Shown in pieces: positions 52,630 to 62,357 of a stretch of 64,000 nucleotides of DNA (positions are counted from its first letter, which is position 1; the number at the start of each line of letters is the position of its first letter). A program made the position numbers and the translations under genes. The stretch comes from Pseudorhodobacter antarcticus (GTDB lineage Bacteria > Pseudomonadota > Alphaproteobacteria > Rhodobacterales > Rhodobacteraceae): the NCBI RefSeq assembly GCF_900110135.1, contig NZ_FOCO01000009.1, positions 1 to 64,000 on the forward strand. The letters are read 5' to 3'. The notes under the pieces are model-generated. The model saw nothing but the letters and a program-made list of their open reading frames with translations, was not told the origin of the DNA and made no database searches.

Positions 52630-54927
52630 TCAGTTCGGGGTGTCACAGCGGATGGTTGCGTGTACCCGCCCGCGCAAGGCTTGCGGCCAACGCAGGTTAA
52701 TTTGACGCTGGTTTGGGCCAATTTCCGTTTCAACAAACGGGTTGGAGTAATCCAGCGCATTGGCCGCGGTGCGCACCCCGTTTTCCACCACCACAGACGC
52801 CACGCTGCGCGCGCGCCCACCAAAGGGCAGATAGCCCGCCGTATCGACCACCCAAGTGCTGGACGCCGTGTTTTGATCGTGTTGGATCGTCACCGGGCTT
52901 TGCGTGATTTGGTTCACGCCATTATAGGCGTTTCCGTCAAAGGTGATGTTGCGAAAGCGCGCAAAATCGAGGGTGGAATAGGTGGTATCGACCGCCTCAA
53001 TCCGGTCGATATTGCCCGCCACGGTGCGAAACACGTTGTTGGTAAAGGCAAGGCCGTTGATAAAATGGCCCGGCCCATAAGGCGTGATGATGAAGTATTT
53101 GAACGATGTGCCCGTGTCGGTGGAGGTGAAGATGTTGCCTGTCACCGTCAGCCCGCCAAAGGAAAACTCGCTGCTGAAGCCCGGCGCGCTGTCGTGTTCG
53201 TTGCACCATTCAAGGAAGCAATTGTCGATGTAATTGCCGATGACCAGAGTTTTGATGTTGGTGGAGGTGAACACAATGCCCGCGCGCCGTACCCCTGCGG
53301 TTTGATCATCGCCTTGGAAAAAGTGGTTGCCGCTGATGATGTTGCCCGACCCTGCCAGAATGGCGAAATGAGCAAAGCGCACCACGCGGTTGTCGCGGAT
53401 TTTGGGGTCGTTGGAGTTGACGTTCATCGCAATCGATGTGCGGTTTTGCGCCGGGATGGGCTGTTCGTTTGACAAAAACTGGCATTGATCGACGAACAGG
53501 CCTTGGCACCCTTCGCCGATGGAGGTGATGCCGCGATCCTTGGGGCGGTTAAACGTGCAATCGGCAAAGCGAAACCCGATCCCTGCGGGGGGTAACATGA
53601 CCGCGCTGGAACGGCCACCGCATTGCAGTTCCATATCGGTAATTTCAAACCGGCCCAAATTGGCAAAGCCGCTGAAATCCAACAGGTATTTATGGCGGCG
53701 GAAGGTGTAGGTGCGCGTGCCTGCGGCCCCCCACAAAGGGCGGCTGATCATGATGGTGCCTGCGCCAACGTCCTTGGAGGTGACGTAGATTTCACGCCCA
53801 ACCCCGGTACCTGTCATGCGTGACCCGACGATGATGTTGGCCACGTTTGACACGCCCGTTAAACGAAACGCATTGCTGTTGGGCGTGTAGGTGGCGACGG
53901 ATGTGGTGGTTTCATCGGCCCAAGCGGTGGAATTATCCGCCTCAATCTGGCCATTGGTCAGCACGCGGCGCTGCACCAGCGTTGTCAGCCCTGCCACCGC
54001 CGCCACATCCACCGGGCTGGACAGCAAAACGCGCCGCCCGTTCAAATCAAAGCTGGCGTGATCGGTGAAGTAAAACAGCACTTGCAGGCCGCGACGAAAG
54101 CCTGCCTCCTCATTGCCAAAAGCGGATTGATAGGTATCAAGATTGTAATCGCGGGTACAAGACAGCCGGAATTGCGGCGGCATGATAACCGTGCCTTCAA
54201 ACCGGACTTTGGCGGTGAAGGTGACGTTGGTGTTGAGCAAATAGGTGCCTTTGGACACCAAAACCGACACTTCGTTCAGGCGGGCATAGGTGTCGGCGGC
54301 ATCAAAGGCGGCGGCGTCATTGGTGATGCCATTGCCGCGCGCGCCGAAATCGCGCACATCCACCCAATCCATCAAATCGCGCAGAAAGGCAGAGGTGATA
54401 TCTTCGATCACGATATCATCAATCCGTACGATACCACCGTTTGGCCCGATCAGGTCCAGCCCGAAATAGCCATACACTGGGGTGGCGCCCCAAGCCATAT
54501 TGACGCCAGGGCGGTTGCCTGTGGCGATGATCGCAGACACCGTGACAACCTCACCATAGGTGGTGAGCGTGACGGCGGGGCCAATTTGGGGCACGTTCAG
54601 CACGTTGGCGTTGGTGGATGATCCGGCCCAGCCCGCGATGCGCACGGTGGGCAGGTTGCCCGAAATCGCTTTGACCCGCGCCGACACGCGCAAATAAAGC
54701 CCCGGAATGATGGAGGTTTGCGCGTAGGATCGCAGTTTTTGCGTGGTCGTGGTTTTTTGCATTTCCAGGCAGCCGCCGAAATCGGCATCTGCGGGCACAA
54801 GCGCCACGTTGGATTGGCCCAGATAGCTGGCCGATCCGGGCACCCCATCGCCGCGTGACCACAGATTGAGGCCGGCCGAAAACGGTGGCGGCATCAGTAC
54901 CAGCCCGTCGGTAATCGCTTTGTTCAT
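52630..54927 (-). CDS. Right-handed parallel beta-helix protein (pectate lyase-superfamily-like)
   Basis: 765 residues. Residues about 20-185 form a carbohydrate-binding-like beta region (GLNLWSRGDGVPGSASYLG). The segment WVDVRDFGARGNGITNDAAA (about 195-215) is the start signature of the GH28-related/pectate lyase superfamily helix seen in exopolysaccharide enzymes and phage tail spikes. Many following repeats (SIAMNVNSNDPKIRDNRVVR, GNIISGNHFFQG, NIKTLVIGNYIDN, GGLTVTGNIFTS) are coil turns. No signal peptide is visible. It may be a surface or spike-type glycan-binding or lyase protein; catalytic residues cannot be named. ATG 54927; no phage genes lie beside it. Confidence 0.8.
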   Translation of the reverse strand: MNKAITDGLVLMPPPFSAGLNLWSRGDGVPGSASYLGQSNVALVPADADFGGCLEMQKTTTTQKLRSYAQTSIIPGLYLRVSARVKAISGNLPTVRIAGWAGSSTNANVLNVPQIGPAVTLTTYGEVVTVSAIIATGNRPGVNMAWGATPVYGYFGLDLIGPNGGIVRIDDIVIEDITSAFLRDLMDWVDVRDFGARGNGITNDAAAFDAADTYARLNEVSVLVSKGTYLLNTNVTFTAKVRFEGTVIMPPQFRLSCTRDYNLDTYQSAFGNEEAGFRRGLQVLFYFTDHASFDLNGRRVLLSSPVDVAAVAGLTTLVQRRVLTNGQIEADNSTAWADETTTSVATYTPNSNAFRLTGVSNVANIIVGSRMTGTGVGREIYVTSKDVGAGTIMISRPLWGAAGTRTYTFRRHKYLLDFSGFANLGRFEITDMELQCGGRSSAVMLPPAGIGFRFADCTFNRPKDRGITSIGEGCQGLFVDQCQFLSNEQPIPAQNRTSIAMNVNSNDPKIRDNRVVRFAHFAILAGSGNIISGNHFFQGDDQTAGVRRAGIVFTSTNIKTLVIGNYIDNCFLEWCNEHDSAPGFSSEFSFGGLTVTGNIFTSTDTGTSFKYFIITPYGPGHFINGLAFTNNVFRTVAGNIDRIEAVDTTYSTLDFARFRNITFDGNAYNGVNQITQSPVTIQHDQNTASSTWVVDTAGYLPFGGRARSVASVVVENGVRTAANALDYSNPFVETEIGPNQRQINLRWPQALRGRVHATIRCDTPN

Positions 54928-55061
54928 TGATCCAAACCCTCACGTTTTGTGCATTTCGTAAGGCAAACCCGTGGGGTTGCCATCGCCGGGCCAGAATTAG
55001 GGGGTTTAGGTTAATTCAGATTAAGGCCAGCGCGCGGTGTTGGGGTGGTATGTGCAACGGG

Positions 55062-56045
55062 TTAAGGGCGTGCCGCAAGGGCTGCCAGCAACGTGGCCGC
55101 GGCGGCATCGGGTGTTGTTTGCCCTTGGGCCACCGCATCGCCTGCGGCCCGCATTTTGGCGCGCATGTCTGGGTTTTCGGTCAGCGCGGCCAGCAGGCCT
55201 TGGCGCACTTCATCTTCAAACCAGTGGCGTGATTGTTCGGCGCGGTTTTGGTCCCAGTGGCCGTGGCTGCGGCGCCAGTCGTTTAGGGTGCGCATTTCAC
55301 CCCAAGCCGTGGCAAGGCCGGAATCGTGCAGCGCAGAGACGGTCATTGCCTTGGGGAAATCGGGCGGGTCCTGGGGGCGGCGGCGCAGCAGGCGCAGGGC
55401 CCCCGCGTAATCGGCGCAAGTGCGCAGGGCGGCAGATTTTAGATCGCCATCGGCCTTGTTCACCAAAATCATATCGGCCATTTCCATGATGCCGCGTTTG
55501 ACGCCTTGCAATTCATCGCCGCCTGCCGGGGCCAGCAGCAGGATGAAAAGATCGGACAGCTGCGCTACCACCGTTTCGGATTGGCCCACGCCGACAGTTT
55601 CAATCAGGACCACGTCGAACCCTGCCGCCTCACACAGGGCCACCGCCTCGCGCGTGCGGCGCGCCACACCGCCCAGATGGGTTTGGCTGGGGCTGGGGCG
55701 GATAAAGGCCGCAGGCGTGCGGCTGAGGCGGTCCATGCGGGTTTTATCGCCCAAGATGGAGCCGCCCGACCGTGCCGATGACGGGTCCACCGCCAGCACC
55801 GCCACCCGCAACCCTTGGGCCACCAGCATCAACCCAAAGGATTCGATGAAGGTGGATTTGCCCACGCCGGGCGTGCCGGATAGGCCGATGCGCAAGGCTT
55901 GGCGGCCCGTGCCACGCAACCGACTTGCCAAATCCAACGCTTGGGCGCGGTGATCGGCGCGGCGCGATTCCACCAGTGTGATGCCGCGCGCCAAGGCCCG
56001 CCTGTCGCCCAAGACCAGCTTTTCTGCGATTTCTGAAACATCCAT
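55062..56045 (-). CDS. meaB: Methylmalonyl-CoA mutase-associated GTPase MeaB (ArgK family)
   Basis: 327 residues, SIMIBI-class GTPase that protects and reloads the cobalamin of methylmalonyl-CoA mutase. Motifs: IGLSGTPGVGKSTFIESFG (P-loop), VAVLAVDPSSARSGGSILGD, DVVLIETVGVGQSETVVAQ and MILVNKADGD (guanine specificity). ATG 56045 has GGAG 7 nt upstream; an in-frame extension to 56138 is not supported. The mutase is not in this window. prpE at 38 kb is in the same propionate metabolism, which may be coincidence. Confidence 0.94.
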   Translation of the reverse strand: MDVSEIAEKLVLGDRRALARGITLVESRRADHRAQALDLASRLRGTGRQALRIGLSGTPGVGKSTFIESFGLMLVAQGLRVAVLAVDPSSARSGGSILGDKTRMDRLSRTPAAFIRPSPSQTHLGGVARRTREAVALCEAAGFDVVLIETVGVGQSETVVAQLSDLFILLLAPAGGDELQGVKRGIMEMADMILVNKADGDLKSAALRTCADYAGALRLLRRRPQDPPDFPKAMTVSALHDSGLATAWGEMRTLNDWRRSHGHWDQNRAEQSRHWFEDEVRQGLLAALTENPDMRAKMRAAGDAVAQGQTTPDAAAATLLAALAARP

Positions 56046-56191
56046 GCGGCGGCTCCGGCAAAGTTTCACTGTTTGGGGGGGGTGGGTGACGCGATTGTCA
56101 CCTTTCCCCCCCGCTTTAGGGTTTTTTGCACCGCCCATTCCGTATATGCCAGTGGAAACGGAACAAAACGCCGGAAAGGAGTGTTGATCCC

Positions 56192-56923
56192 ATGATAAAA
56201 CCCCTTCGTGCCCTTGCGACGGCCCTTGTGATTGGGGCGATGTTGCCCGCCGCCGCCCATGCCCAACGGATGGAGGATAAGGCGGTTTTTGATGTGGTGA
56301 TCCGCGGGATCAGTGCGGCAAGCCTGAGTTTTTCGGGCGTGCAGGACGGCAACCGATATGCCGTGTCTGGCGTGTTGAAAAGTGCGGGGCTGGCGGCATT
56401 GTTGCGCAAGATCAGTTATACTGCGACCGTCAAAGGCACCGTGAATGGTGCGCGTTATATCCCGTCCAGTTATGTGGAGCAGGCGGACACTGGCAAGAAA
56501 AAATCATCCAGCACAATGACTTATACGCGCGGCGTGCCGCGTGCGGTGCAATACACGCCCCCGCGTGAAGGGCGTGACCGCGAGATTGACCCTGCCAGCC
56601 AAGGCGGCACAGTGGACACGTTGACCGCCCTTTATGCCATTTTGCGCGATGTTGATATGGGGCAGGAATGTCGGGTCAATTTGCCGATGTATGATGGGCG
56701 TTATGTAAGTTCCATCGTGTTGTCAAAACCGGTGAAGTCGGGGGATAGCGTAACCTGTTCGGGCCAATACAAGCGCATTGCGGGCTTCAAGCCAGCGGAG
56801 ATGGCAGAGCGCACGACCTTTCCGTTCACGCTGACGTACCGCGCGGCGGGCAACGGCCGGATGCGGGTGACGGAGGTGGCGCTGGATTCCATCTATGGCA
56901 AAGCGGCGATGAAACGCCGATAG
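56192..56923 (+). CDS. DUF3108 domain protein, exported
   Basis: 243 residues with a signal peptide (MIKPLRALATALVIGAMLPAAAHA|QR). The mature part has the DUF3108 pattern (FDVVIRGISAASLSFSGVQDG, YTATVKGTVNGARYIPSSY, SQGGTVDTLTALYAILRDVD, YKRIAGFKPAEMA), a periplasmic beta-rich domain of unknown role. GGAAAGGAG lies before ATG 56192. It is divergent from meaB and 7 bp upstream of hrpB, with which it is probably cotranscribed. Confidence 0.87.
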   Translation: MIKPLRALATALVIGAMLPAAAHAQRMEDKAVFDVVIRGISAASLSFSGVQDGNRYAVSGVLKSAGLAALLRKISYTATVKGTVNGARYIPSSYVEQADTGKKKSSSTMTYTRGVPRAVQYTPPREGRDREIDPASQGGTVDTLTALYAILRDVDMGQECRVNLPMYDGRYVSSIVLSKPVKSGDSVTCSGQYKRIAGFKPAEMAERTTFPFTLTYRAAGNGRMRVTEVALDSIYGKAAMKRR

Positions 56924-56930
56924 AGCTGCT

Positions 56931-59384
56931 GTGAACCCAAACGACCCCCTTCCGATTGATGAGGCGCTGCCCCGCCTTTTGGACGCCTTGCGCGCCCATG
57001 GTCAGGCTGTGCTGCAAGCGCCGCCCGGTGCGGGCAAAACCACCCGTGTGCCGTTGGCGATGCTGGAGGCGGGGCTGGTTGCGGGCCGGATTTTGATGCT
57101 GGAACCGCGCCGCCTTGCTGCGCGCACATCGGCCGAACGGATGGCCGAAACGCTGGGCGAGCCTGTGGGCCAAACCGTGGGATACCGTGTGCGCGGCGAG
57201 GCAAAGGTAAGCCGCGCCACGCGGATTGAGGTGGTAACCGAAGGCATTTTGACCCGGATGATTCAGTCTGATCCCGGCCTTGATGGCATTGGTGCGCTGA
57301 TCTTTGACGAATTTCACGAACGCAGTTTGAACGCGGATTTGGGGTTGGCGCTGGCCTTGGAAATTCGAGGGGCGTTGCGCGATGATTTGATGATTTTGGT
57401 GATGTCGGCCACGTTGGATGCGGCCCCGGTGGCCGCGTTGATGGGCGATGCGCCGTTGATCACGTCTGAGGGGCGAGCCTTTGCGGTTGAAACCCGTTGG
57501 TTGGCGCGCCCGCTGCCGCCTCGCGCGCGGCTGGAACCTGAAATGGCCGCGCTTATTGTTCAAGCGCTGGAGGAGTGTCCCGAAGGGGGGCTGTTGGCGT
57601 TTTTGCCGGGTGAAGGCGAAATTCGGCGGGTGGAGGCGGCGTTGGCGGGCCGTTTGCCGCCCGATTGCACAGTGCGCCCGCTGTTTGGCAATATGCCCTT
57701 TGCCGATCAACGCGCGGCGCTGGCCCCCCAAGCATCGGGGCGCAAGATTGTGTTGGCCACCGCGATTGCCGAAACCTCGCTGACCTTGCCGGATATTCGG
57801 GTTGTGGTGGATGGGGGGCGGTCGCGGCGTGCGCGGTTTGACCCCAATTCCGGCATGTCGCGGTTGGTAACGGAACGGGTGACAAAGGCCGAGGCGGAAC
57901 AGCGGCGGGGCCGGGCGGGGCGTGTGGCCCCCGGCACCTGTTATCGGTTGTGGACCAAGGGCGAGGAGGGGGGCATGGCCGCCTTTCCGCCAGCAGAGAT
58001 TGAGGCGGCGGACCTGACGCCGCTGGTGCTGGAACTGGCGCTGTGGGGCAGTGCGGAGGGGTTGGCGTTTTTGACGCCGCCCAATCCGGGGGTGATGGCC
58101 GAGGCGCAGGCGTTGTTGGCATCATTGGGCGCGTTGCACCAAGGGCGGATTACCGATCATGGTCGTGCGCTGGCTGCGTTGCCGTTGCATCCGCGCCTTG
58201 GCCATATGCTGCAAATGGCGGGGGGCGGGCCAGATGCGGCCACCTTGGCGGCGGTTTTGGCCGAACGTGACCCTGTGCGCGGTGCGCCGCCCGACCTTAA
58301 CCTGCGGCTGGCTGCGATTGCCAACCCGCGCGGGTTTGAAGAAAACCATCCCTTTGCGGTGGACCGTGGCGTGGTGGAGCGCATAAAGGCCGAGGCAAAG
58401 CGGCTGAAGCGGGGTGAGGCGCGCAGCGCATTTTCCCCCGGACAGCTTGCAGCGCTGGCCTATCCCGACCGGGTGGCGCTGCGGCGCAAAGGTGATGCGC
58501 CGCGGTTTATTCTGTCAGGGGGCAAAGGGGCCGTGATGGAGGCAGGAACGCCGCTGGCGGGCCATCGCTTGATGATCGCGACGGACCTTGACGGCGATGC
58601 CCGTGAAGCGCGGATACGCCAAGCCGCCCCGATCACGGAGGCGGAGCTGCGCGCGCTGTTTGGGCCGCAGATTGCGTGGGTTGACGTGTGCGATTGGTCG
58701 CGGCGCGAGGGGAAAGTGATTGCGCGGCGGCAAGAACGCTTTGGTGCGCTGGTGTTGGATGATCGCGTGTGGCCCGATGCCCCAGCGGAGGCTGTGGCGC
58801 GTGCGGCGTTTGACGGTTTGCGCCTTTTGGGGGTGCCGTGGACGCCTGCTGCGGCCCGTCTGCGCGCCCGTGTGGTGCTGTGCCGAGAGGAGGGCAGCGA
58901 TTTGCCGGACCTTACGGACGCGGCGTTGATGGACAGTGCGGATTGGTTGTTGCCGTATTTAAGTGGTCTGAAAACTGAAGGACAGTTGCGCGCGCTGGAC
59001 CTTACAGAGGCGCTGCGCGCGCTGATTGGCTGGGACGGCATGCAATTGCTGGACCGTTTGACGCCCAGCCATTTCACCACCCCGTTGGACCGCCGCATCC
59101 CGATTGATTATGATGGCGAAGCGCCGGGCATTGCGTTGCGGTTGCAAGAGATGTTTGGCGTTACACAGCACCCGACTGTGGGGCCGAAATCCTTGCCGTT
59201 GCGGGTTACTTTGCTGTCGCCGGGGGGCAGCCCTTTGCAAACCACGATGGATTTGCCGGGGTTTTGGACCAACACCTATGATGATGTGCGCAAGGATATG
59301 CGGGGCCGGTATCCGCGCCACCCCTGGCCCGATGACCCGCGTGTGGCGGACCCAACCTTACGCGCAAAGCCGCGCGGGACGTGA
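56931..59384 (+). CDS. hrpB: ATP-dependent helicase HrpB
   Basis: 817 residues, DExH-box helicase. Motif I QAPPGAGKTTRVPLAMLEAG, Ia MLEPRRLAARTSAERMAE, II IFDEFHERSLNADLGLAL, III VMSATLDAAPVAALMG, IV/V GLLAFLPGEGEI and ATAIAETSLTLPDIRVVVDG, VI AEQRRGRAGRVAPG. The HrpB C-terminal domain ends with ARRRGTVRKDMRGRYPRHPWP-like residues (DDVRKDMRGRYPRHPWPDDP). Probably RNA-directed; role undefined. GTG start at 56931, 7 bp after the DUF3108 stop. Its 3' end overlaps the convergent Hint gene by 27 bp. Confidence 0.96.
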   Translation: MNPNDPLPIDEALPRLLDALRAHGQAVLQAPPGAGKTTRVPLAMLEAGLVAGRILMLEPRRLAARTSAERMAETLGEPVGQTVGYRVRGEAKVSRATRIEVVTEGILTRMIQSDPGLDGIGALIFDEFHERSLNADLGLALALEIRGALRDDLMILVMSATLDAAPVAALMGDAPLITSEGRAFAVETRWLARPLPPRARLEPEMAALIVQALEECPEGGLLAFLPGEGEIRRVEAALAGRLPPDCTVRPLFGNMPFADQRAALAPQASGRKIVLATAIAETSLTLPDIRVVVDGGRSRRARFDPNSGMSRLVTERVTKAEAEQRRGRAGRVAPGTCYRLWTKGEEGGMAAFPPAEIEAADLTPLVLELALWGSAEGLAFLTPPNPGVMAEAQALLASLGALHQGRITDHGRALAALPLHPRLGHMLQMAGGGPDAATLAAVLAERDPVRGAPPDLNLRLAAIANPRGFEENHPFAVDRGVVERIKAEAKRLKRGEARSAFSPGQLAALAYPDRVALRRKGDAPRFILSGGKGAVMEAGTPLAGHRLMIATDLDGDAREARIRQAAPITEAELRALFGPQIAWVDVCDWSRREGKVIARRQERFGALVLDDRVWPDAPAEAVARAAFDGLRLLGVPWTPAAARLRARVVLCREEGSDLPDLTDAALMDSADWLLPYLSGLKTEGQLRALDLTEALRALIGWDGMQLLDRLTPSHFTTPLDRRIPIDYDGEAPGIALRLQEMFGVTQHPTVGPKSLPLRVTLLSPGGSPLQTTMDLPGFWTNTYDDVRKDMRGRYPRHPWPDDPRVADPTLRAKPRGT

Positions 59385-60626
59385 TATTGCGGGGGGTGTT
59401 GCATGCTGTGCGTGGCGGCGTGCCAACAATACCCGTGCTTCATGGGCAGTCAGGATACGGCGGGCGGCGGTGGCGTGCAGATGGGTGACGCGCGCATCGG
59501 CTTGCAAGATTTTGGTTAGGTCTGTGGCGGCGCGGTGGGGCAAAGCCTCAATCACTTGGGGGCCGGGGAAAAGGGTTTCGGCGGCGGTGCCATTGGCGAT
59601 CACCAATTGATGGCGCGACAGCAACAGGTGGTGGTAGCTGACTTTGCACACCCCCACCGCTTGGAAAACGCCCGCCAACCCGAGAAGATGTTTGGCGGCG
59701 ACCAGCACCTCTGCCTCGCCAAACAGCAGTTCGCAATCGGCCCCTGACAGCAGCATCAAATGTTGGCCCGATACCCACAGATCGGCGTCATTGCCCAACA
59801 CGCCCGCGCTGATGCAGACAGGGCGCGCCGCATCTGCCGCGATCACGCTGCCGCCGCCCGCCCAGATCAGGGGCTGCGGGCCGTCGTCCAGCGTTTCCAC
59901 CCAATCGCCCGCTTTCAAGCTTTCAACGGCGCGCGGGCCTGTTGGGGTGGCGATTTGGGTGCCTGCGACAAAACACACGGGGTTGCCATTCAAAAACCGG
60001 GTGGACCAGATGCCGTTGGGGTCATTTGGATCCAACACGGCGTTGGGGAAGTTTGTCAACGCGGCCGCATTGCCCGATCCGGGGATAACATAGTCGATTG
60101 CGCCGCCATTTGTCATGCCGGTTTGCGCCACGCCCGCAAAACCGTTGGTCCATTGCACCTGTTGATAGATGAAGTCGATTTCAAAATTACCGTTGCCCGT
60201 GTGTTCCAGCACCAGTTGAAACGTGTTGGTGCCAGAGCCCGAATAGGGGCGCACGCCCAGCCAAGTGATCGTGACGCGCCCCGATGCTGGGTCGAGGTCA
60301 TAATAGATGTTATTGGTGCCATTGGCCGTGCCGCTGGTGATGTTAATATCCGACTAGAACACCGCAATCGCAGGATAGGTTAGGGCAGATAGCGCGGTCG
60401 GGGTATAGCTGGTCACGGCGCTGTTGAAGGTAATCAATCCATTAGTATTGATGAAAATACTGGTGTAATTTGTGCCGAAATAATTGATGCCGGATGGCCC
60501 AAACACGGAGGTAATGTTGAGGCGCAGCGCGCCGTCATCATAGTTACCAGTGGTCAAAGGGCCGCCGCGCACGCTGCCTTCGCCCACGCCTTGCGGCCCG
60601 CCCAGTCCTGTGTTGATCGCAGCCAT
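59358..60626 (-). pseudogene. NIDO-like plus Hint-domain protein with one internal amber stop
   Basis: One uninterrupted 422-codon frame except for TAG at 60354-60356. The N-terminal part (about residues 10-190) is nidogen-like: TGNYDDGALRLNITSVFGP, YTSIFINTNGLITFNS, TYPAIAVF-stop-SDINIT, WLGVRPYSGSGTNTFQLVL. In NIDO domains the stop position is normally Trp (FWADxD), and TGG to TAG is one change. From about residue 200 a Hint domain follows (NPVCFVAGTQIATPTGPRAV, LKAGDWVETLDDGPQPLIW, VSGQHLML), as in roseobacter surface/secreted proteins. Either a recent pseudogene, a sequencing error, or stop read-through. ATG 60626 is the likely start. Confidence 0.78.
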
Positions 60627-60804
60627 TCTGGCACCGCATCCCAAAAATTTCTAAGCTTAGGGATAGGGGCTGGCTGTGTTTAATCTTTGTGCGAAAGGTG
60701 GCATTTGTGTGAATTTGGAAACAATAGGGGTGCGATTTAGCCTAAATAGCGAACAATCTGGCCTATGGGCCGCGCACTGTTTCCAGATTTCGTGAACGGG
60801 AGCG

Positions 60805-61353
60805 TTAGAGCCGTTCCATAACATCGCTGCTGGAAACAATGGCGGCAAAGTCAGCGAGTGTGCCCAAGGTCACGGATAAAACCGTGGCCGGATCATGCGC
60901 CACACCGTCCGGGCCGGTAATACCAAAGCCAAAGACTGCATCCTGCACCACCGTGACCGCAAACCCCAGATTGGCCGCCATCCGCACGCTGCTGGACACA
61001 CAGTAATTTACCGCAGCGCCGATCACGACCAGATGGGTGATGCCAGAAGCCTGTAAATGCGCGGCCAGTTCGGTGCCGATAAAAGCGGAGGAGCCGGTTT
61101 TAATAAACACCGCCTCGGGCGGCAAAGGGGCCGCGCAAGGCATGACAACGCCGCCGGGCGTGCCAATCCGAAAGCGGGACGTGGGGCGCGGATCATCATG
61201 GTGTATATGGACAACAGGCAACCCCGCAGCCCGAAACTGTGCCAAAGTTTCGGCAATCGCGGTTTCTGCCAGCGGGTTGGAGCGGGGCTGGCCTGCCGCC
61301 GTGCGCCGCGCAAATTCCATTTGGCAGTCAATCACCACCAGCGCCGTTGTCAT
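60805..61353 (-). CDS. Isochorismatase-family cysteine hydrolase
   Basis: 182 residues. Catalytic triad of the family is visible: Asp9 in LVVIDCQMEF, Lys in AVFIKTGSSAFIGTELA (about residue 85) and Cys in VIGAAVNYCVSSSVRMAANLG (about 117), preceded by the usual cis-peptide dipeptide. Family members hydrolyse amides, ureas or vinyl ethers; this one is nicotinamidase/ureidohydrolase-like in size, substrate unknown. ATG 61353 lies 3 bp after the argF stop on the same strand, so it is the tail of an argD-argF transcript. Confidence 0.9.
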   Translation of the reverse strand: MTTALVVIDCQMEFARRTAAGQPRSNPLAETAIAETLAQFRAAGLPVVHIHHDDPRPTSRFRIGTPGGVVMPCAAPLPPEAVFIKTGSSAFIGTELAAHLQASGITHLVVIGAAVNYCVSSSVRMAANLGFAVTVVQDAVFGFGITGPDGVAHDPATVLSVTLGTLADFAAIVSSSDVMERL

Positions 61354-61356
61354 GGC

Positions 61357-62283
61357 CTAAACCCCCAAGCACCAACGCATCACCGCTTTTTGGGCGTGAA
61401 GTCGGTTTTCCGCCTCGTCAAATACTACCGAATGGGGGCCATCCATAACCGCACTTGTCACCTCATCGTTGCGATGCGCGGGCAGGCAATGCATGAACAA
61501 AGCATCAGGTTTGGCATGGGCCATCAACGCCTCATTCACCTGATAGCCGCGGAGTTGGTTGTGACGGCGTTCCTTTGCGGATTCGGGGTCGTGCATCGAC
61601 ACCCAAGTGTCTGTCACCACCAGATCAGCGCCTGCCACAGCGCGGGCTGGGTCACGTTCGATCGCCACGGTCACGCCTTTGGCGCGGGCGAAGTTGATCC
61701 ACTCCGCCTCGGGGTCCAAGGTTTGGGGGCCGGTGAAGGTGAAATCAAAGCCGAACTGGCCAGCGGCATGCAGAAAGCTGGCGGCAACGTTGTTGCCATC
61801 GCCGCACCAGACGACCTTTTTGCCAGCGATCGGTCCGCGCTGTTCTTCATAGGTCATCACATCGGCCATGATTTGGCAGGGATGCGTGCGGTTGGTCAGG
61901 CCGTTGATCACGGGGACGGTGGCGTGTTCGGCCATTTCCAAGAGTGTCGCCTCTTCAAACGTGCGGATCATGATCAGATCGACATAGCGCGACAAAACGC
62001 GGGCGGTGTCGGCGATGGTTTCGCCGTGGCCGAGCTGCATTTCCTTGCCTGACAGCACCATCGTTTGCCCGCCAAGTTGGCGCACGCCGACATCAAAGGA
62101 CACGCGCGTGCGGGTCGATGGTTTTTCAAAGATCAAGGCGACCATGTGGCCTGCCAAGGGTTGGTCATCATCGGGTGTGCCTTTGGGGCGGCCGTTGCGG
62201 GCGGTTTTCATCGCATGGGCGCTGTTGATCATAGACCGCAGGTCGGTGGCGGAGGTGGTGTGGATGTCTAAAAAATGAGCCAT
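61357..62283 (-). CDS. argF: Ornithine carbamoyltransferase
   Basis: 308 residues. Makes citrulline from ornithine and carbamoyl phosphate. Signatures: [21 protein letters not shown] (carbamoyl phosphate site, STRTR), [17 protein letters not shown] (HPxQ) and [14 protein letters not shown] (HCLP). It lies downstream of argD, both on the minus strand, separated by the repeat copy 3, and is followed closely by the isochorismatase gene. Confidence 0.98.
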   Translation of the reverse strand: MAHFLDIHTTSATDLRSMINSAHAMKTARNGRPKGTPDDDQPLAGHMVALIFEKPSTRTRVSFDVGVRQLGGQTMVLSGKEMQLGHGETIADTARVLSRYVDLIMIRTFEEATLLEMAEHATVPVINGLTNRTHPCQIMADVMTYEEQRGPIAGKKVVWCGDGNNVAASFLHAAGQFGFDFTFTGPQTLDPEAEWINFARAKGVTVAIERDPARAVAGADLVVTDTWVSMHDPESAKERRHNQLRGYQVNEALMAHAKPDALFMHCLPAHRNDEVTSAVMDGPHSVVFDEAENRLHAQKAVMRWCLGV

Positions 62284-62302
62284 TTTTGCTTTCTGGAAAG
62301 CG

Positions 62303-62352
62303 CCGGGGGGCCAGCCCCCCGGACCCCCCGAGGTATTTTTACTAAGATGAAT
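62303..62352 (-). repeat. Downstream-of-stop repeat, copy 3 (core plus GC hairpin)
   Basis: On the minus strand TTCATCTTAGTAAAAATACC (a diverged form of the TTCGGCTTGGTCCAAATACC core) starts 5 bp after the argD stop, then TCGGGGGGTCC, then the hairpin CCGGGGGG/CCCCCCGG (62315-62322 with 62303-62310). It matches copy 2 in order and spacing. Confidence 0.8.
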
Positions 62353-62357
62353 AGGAT

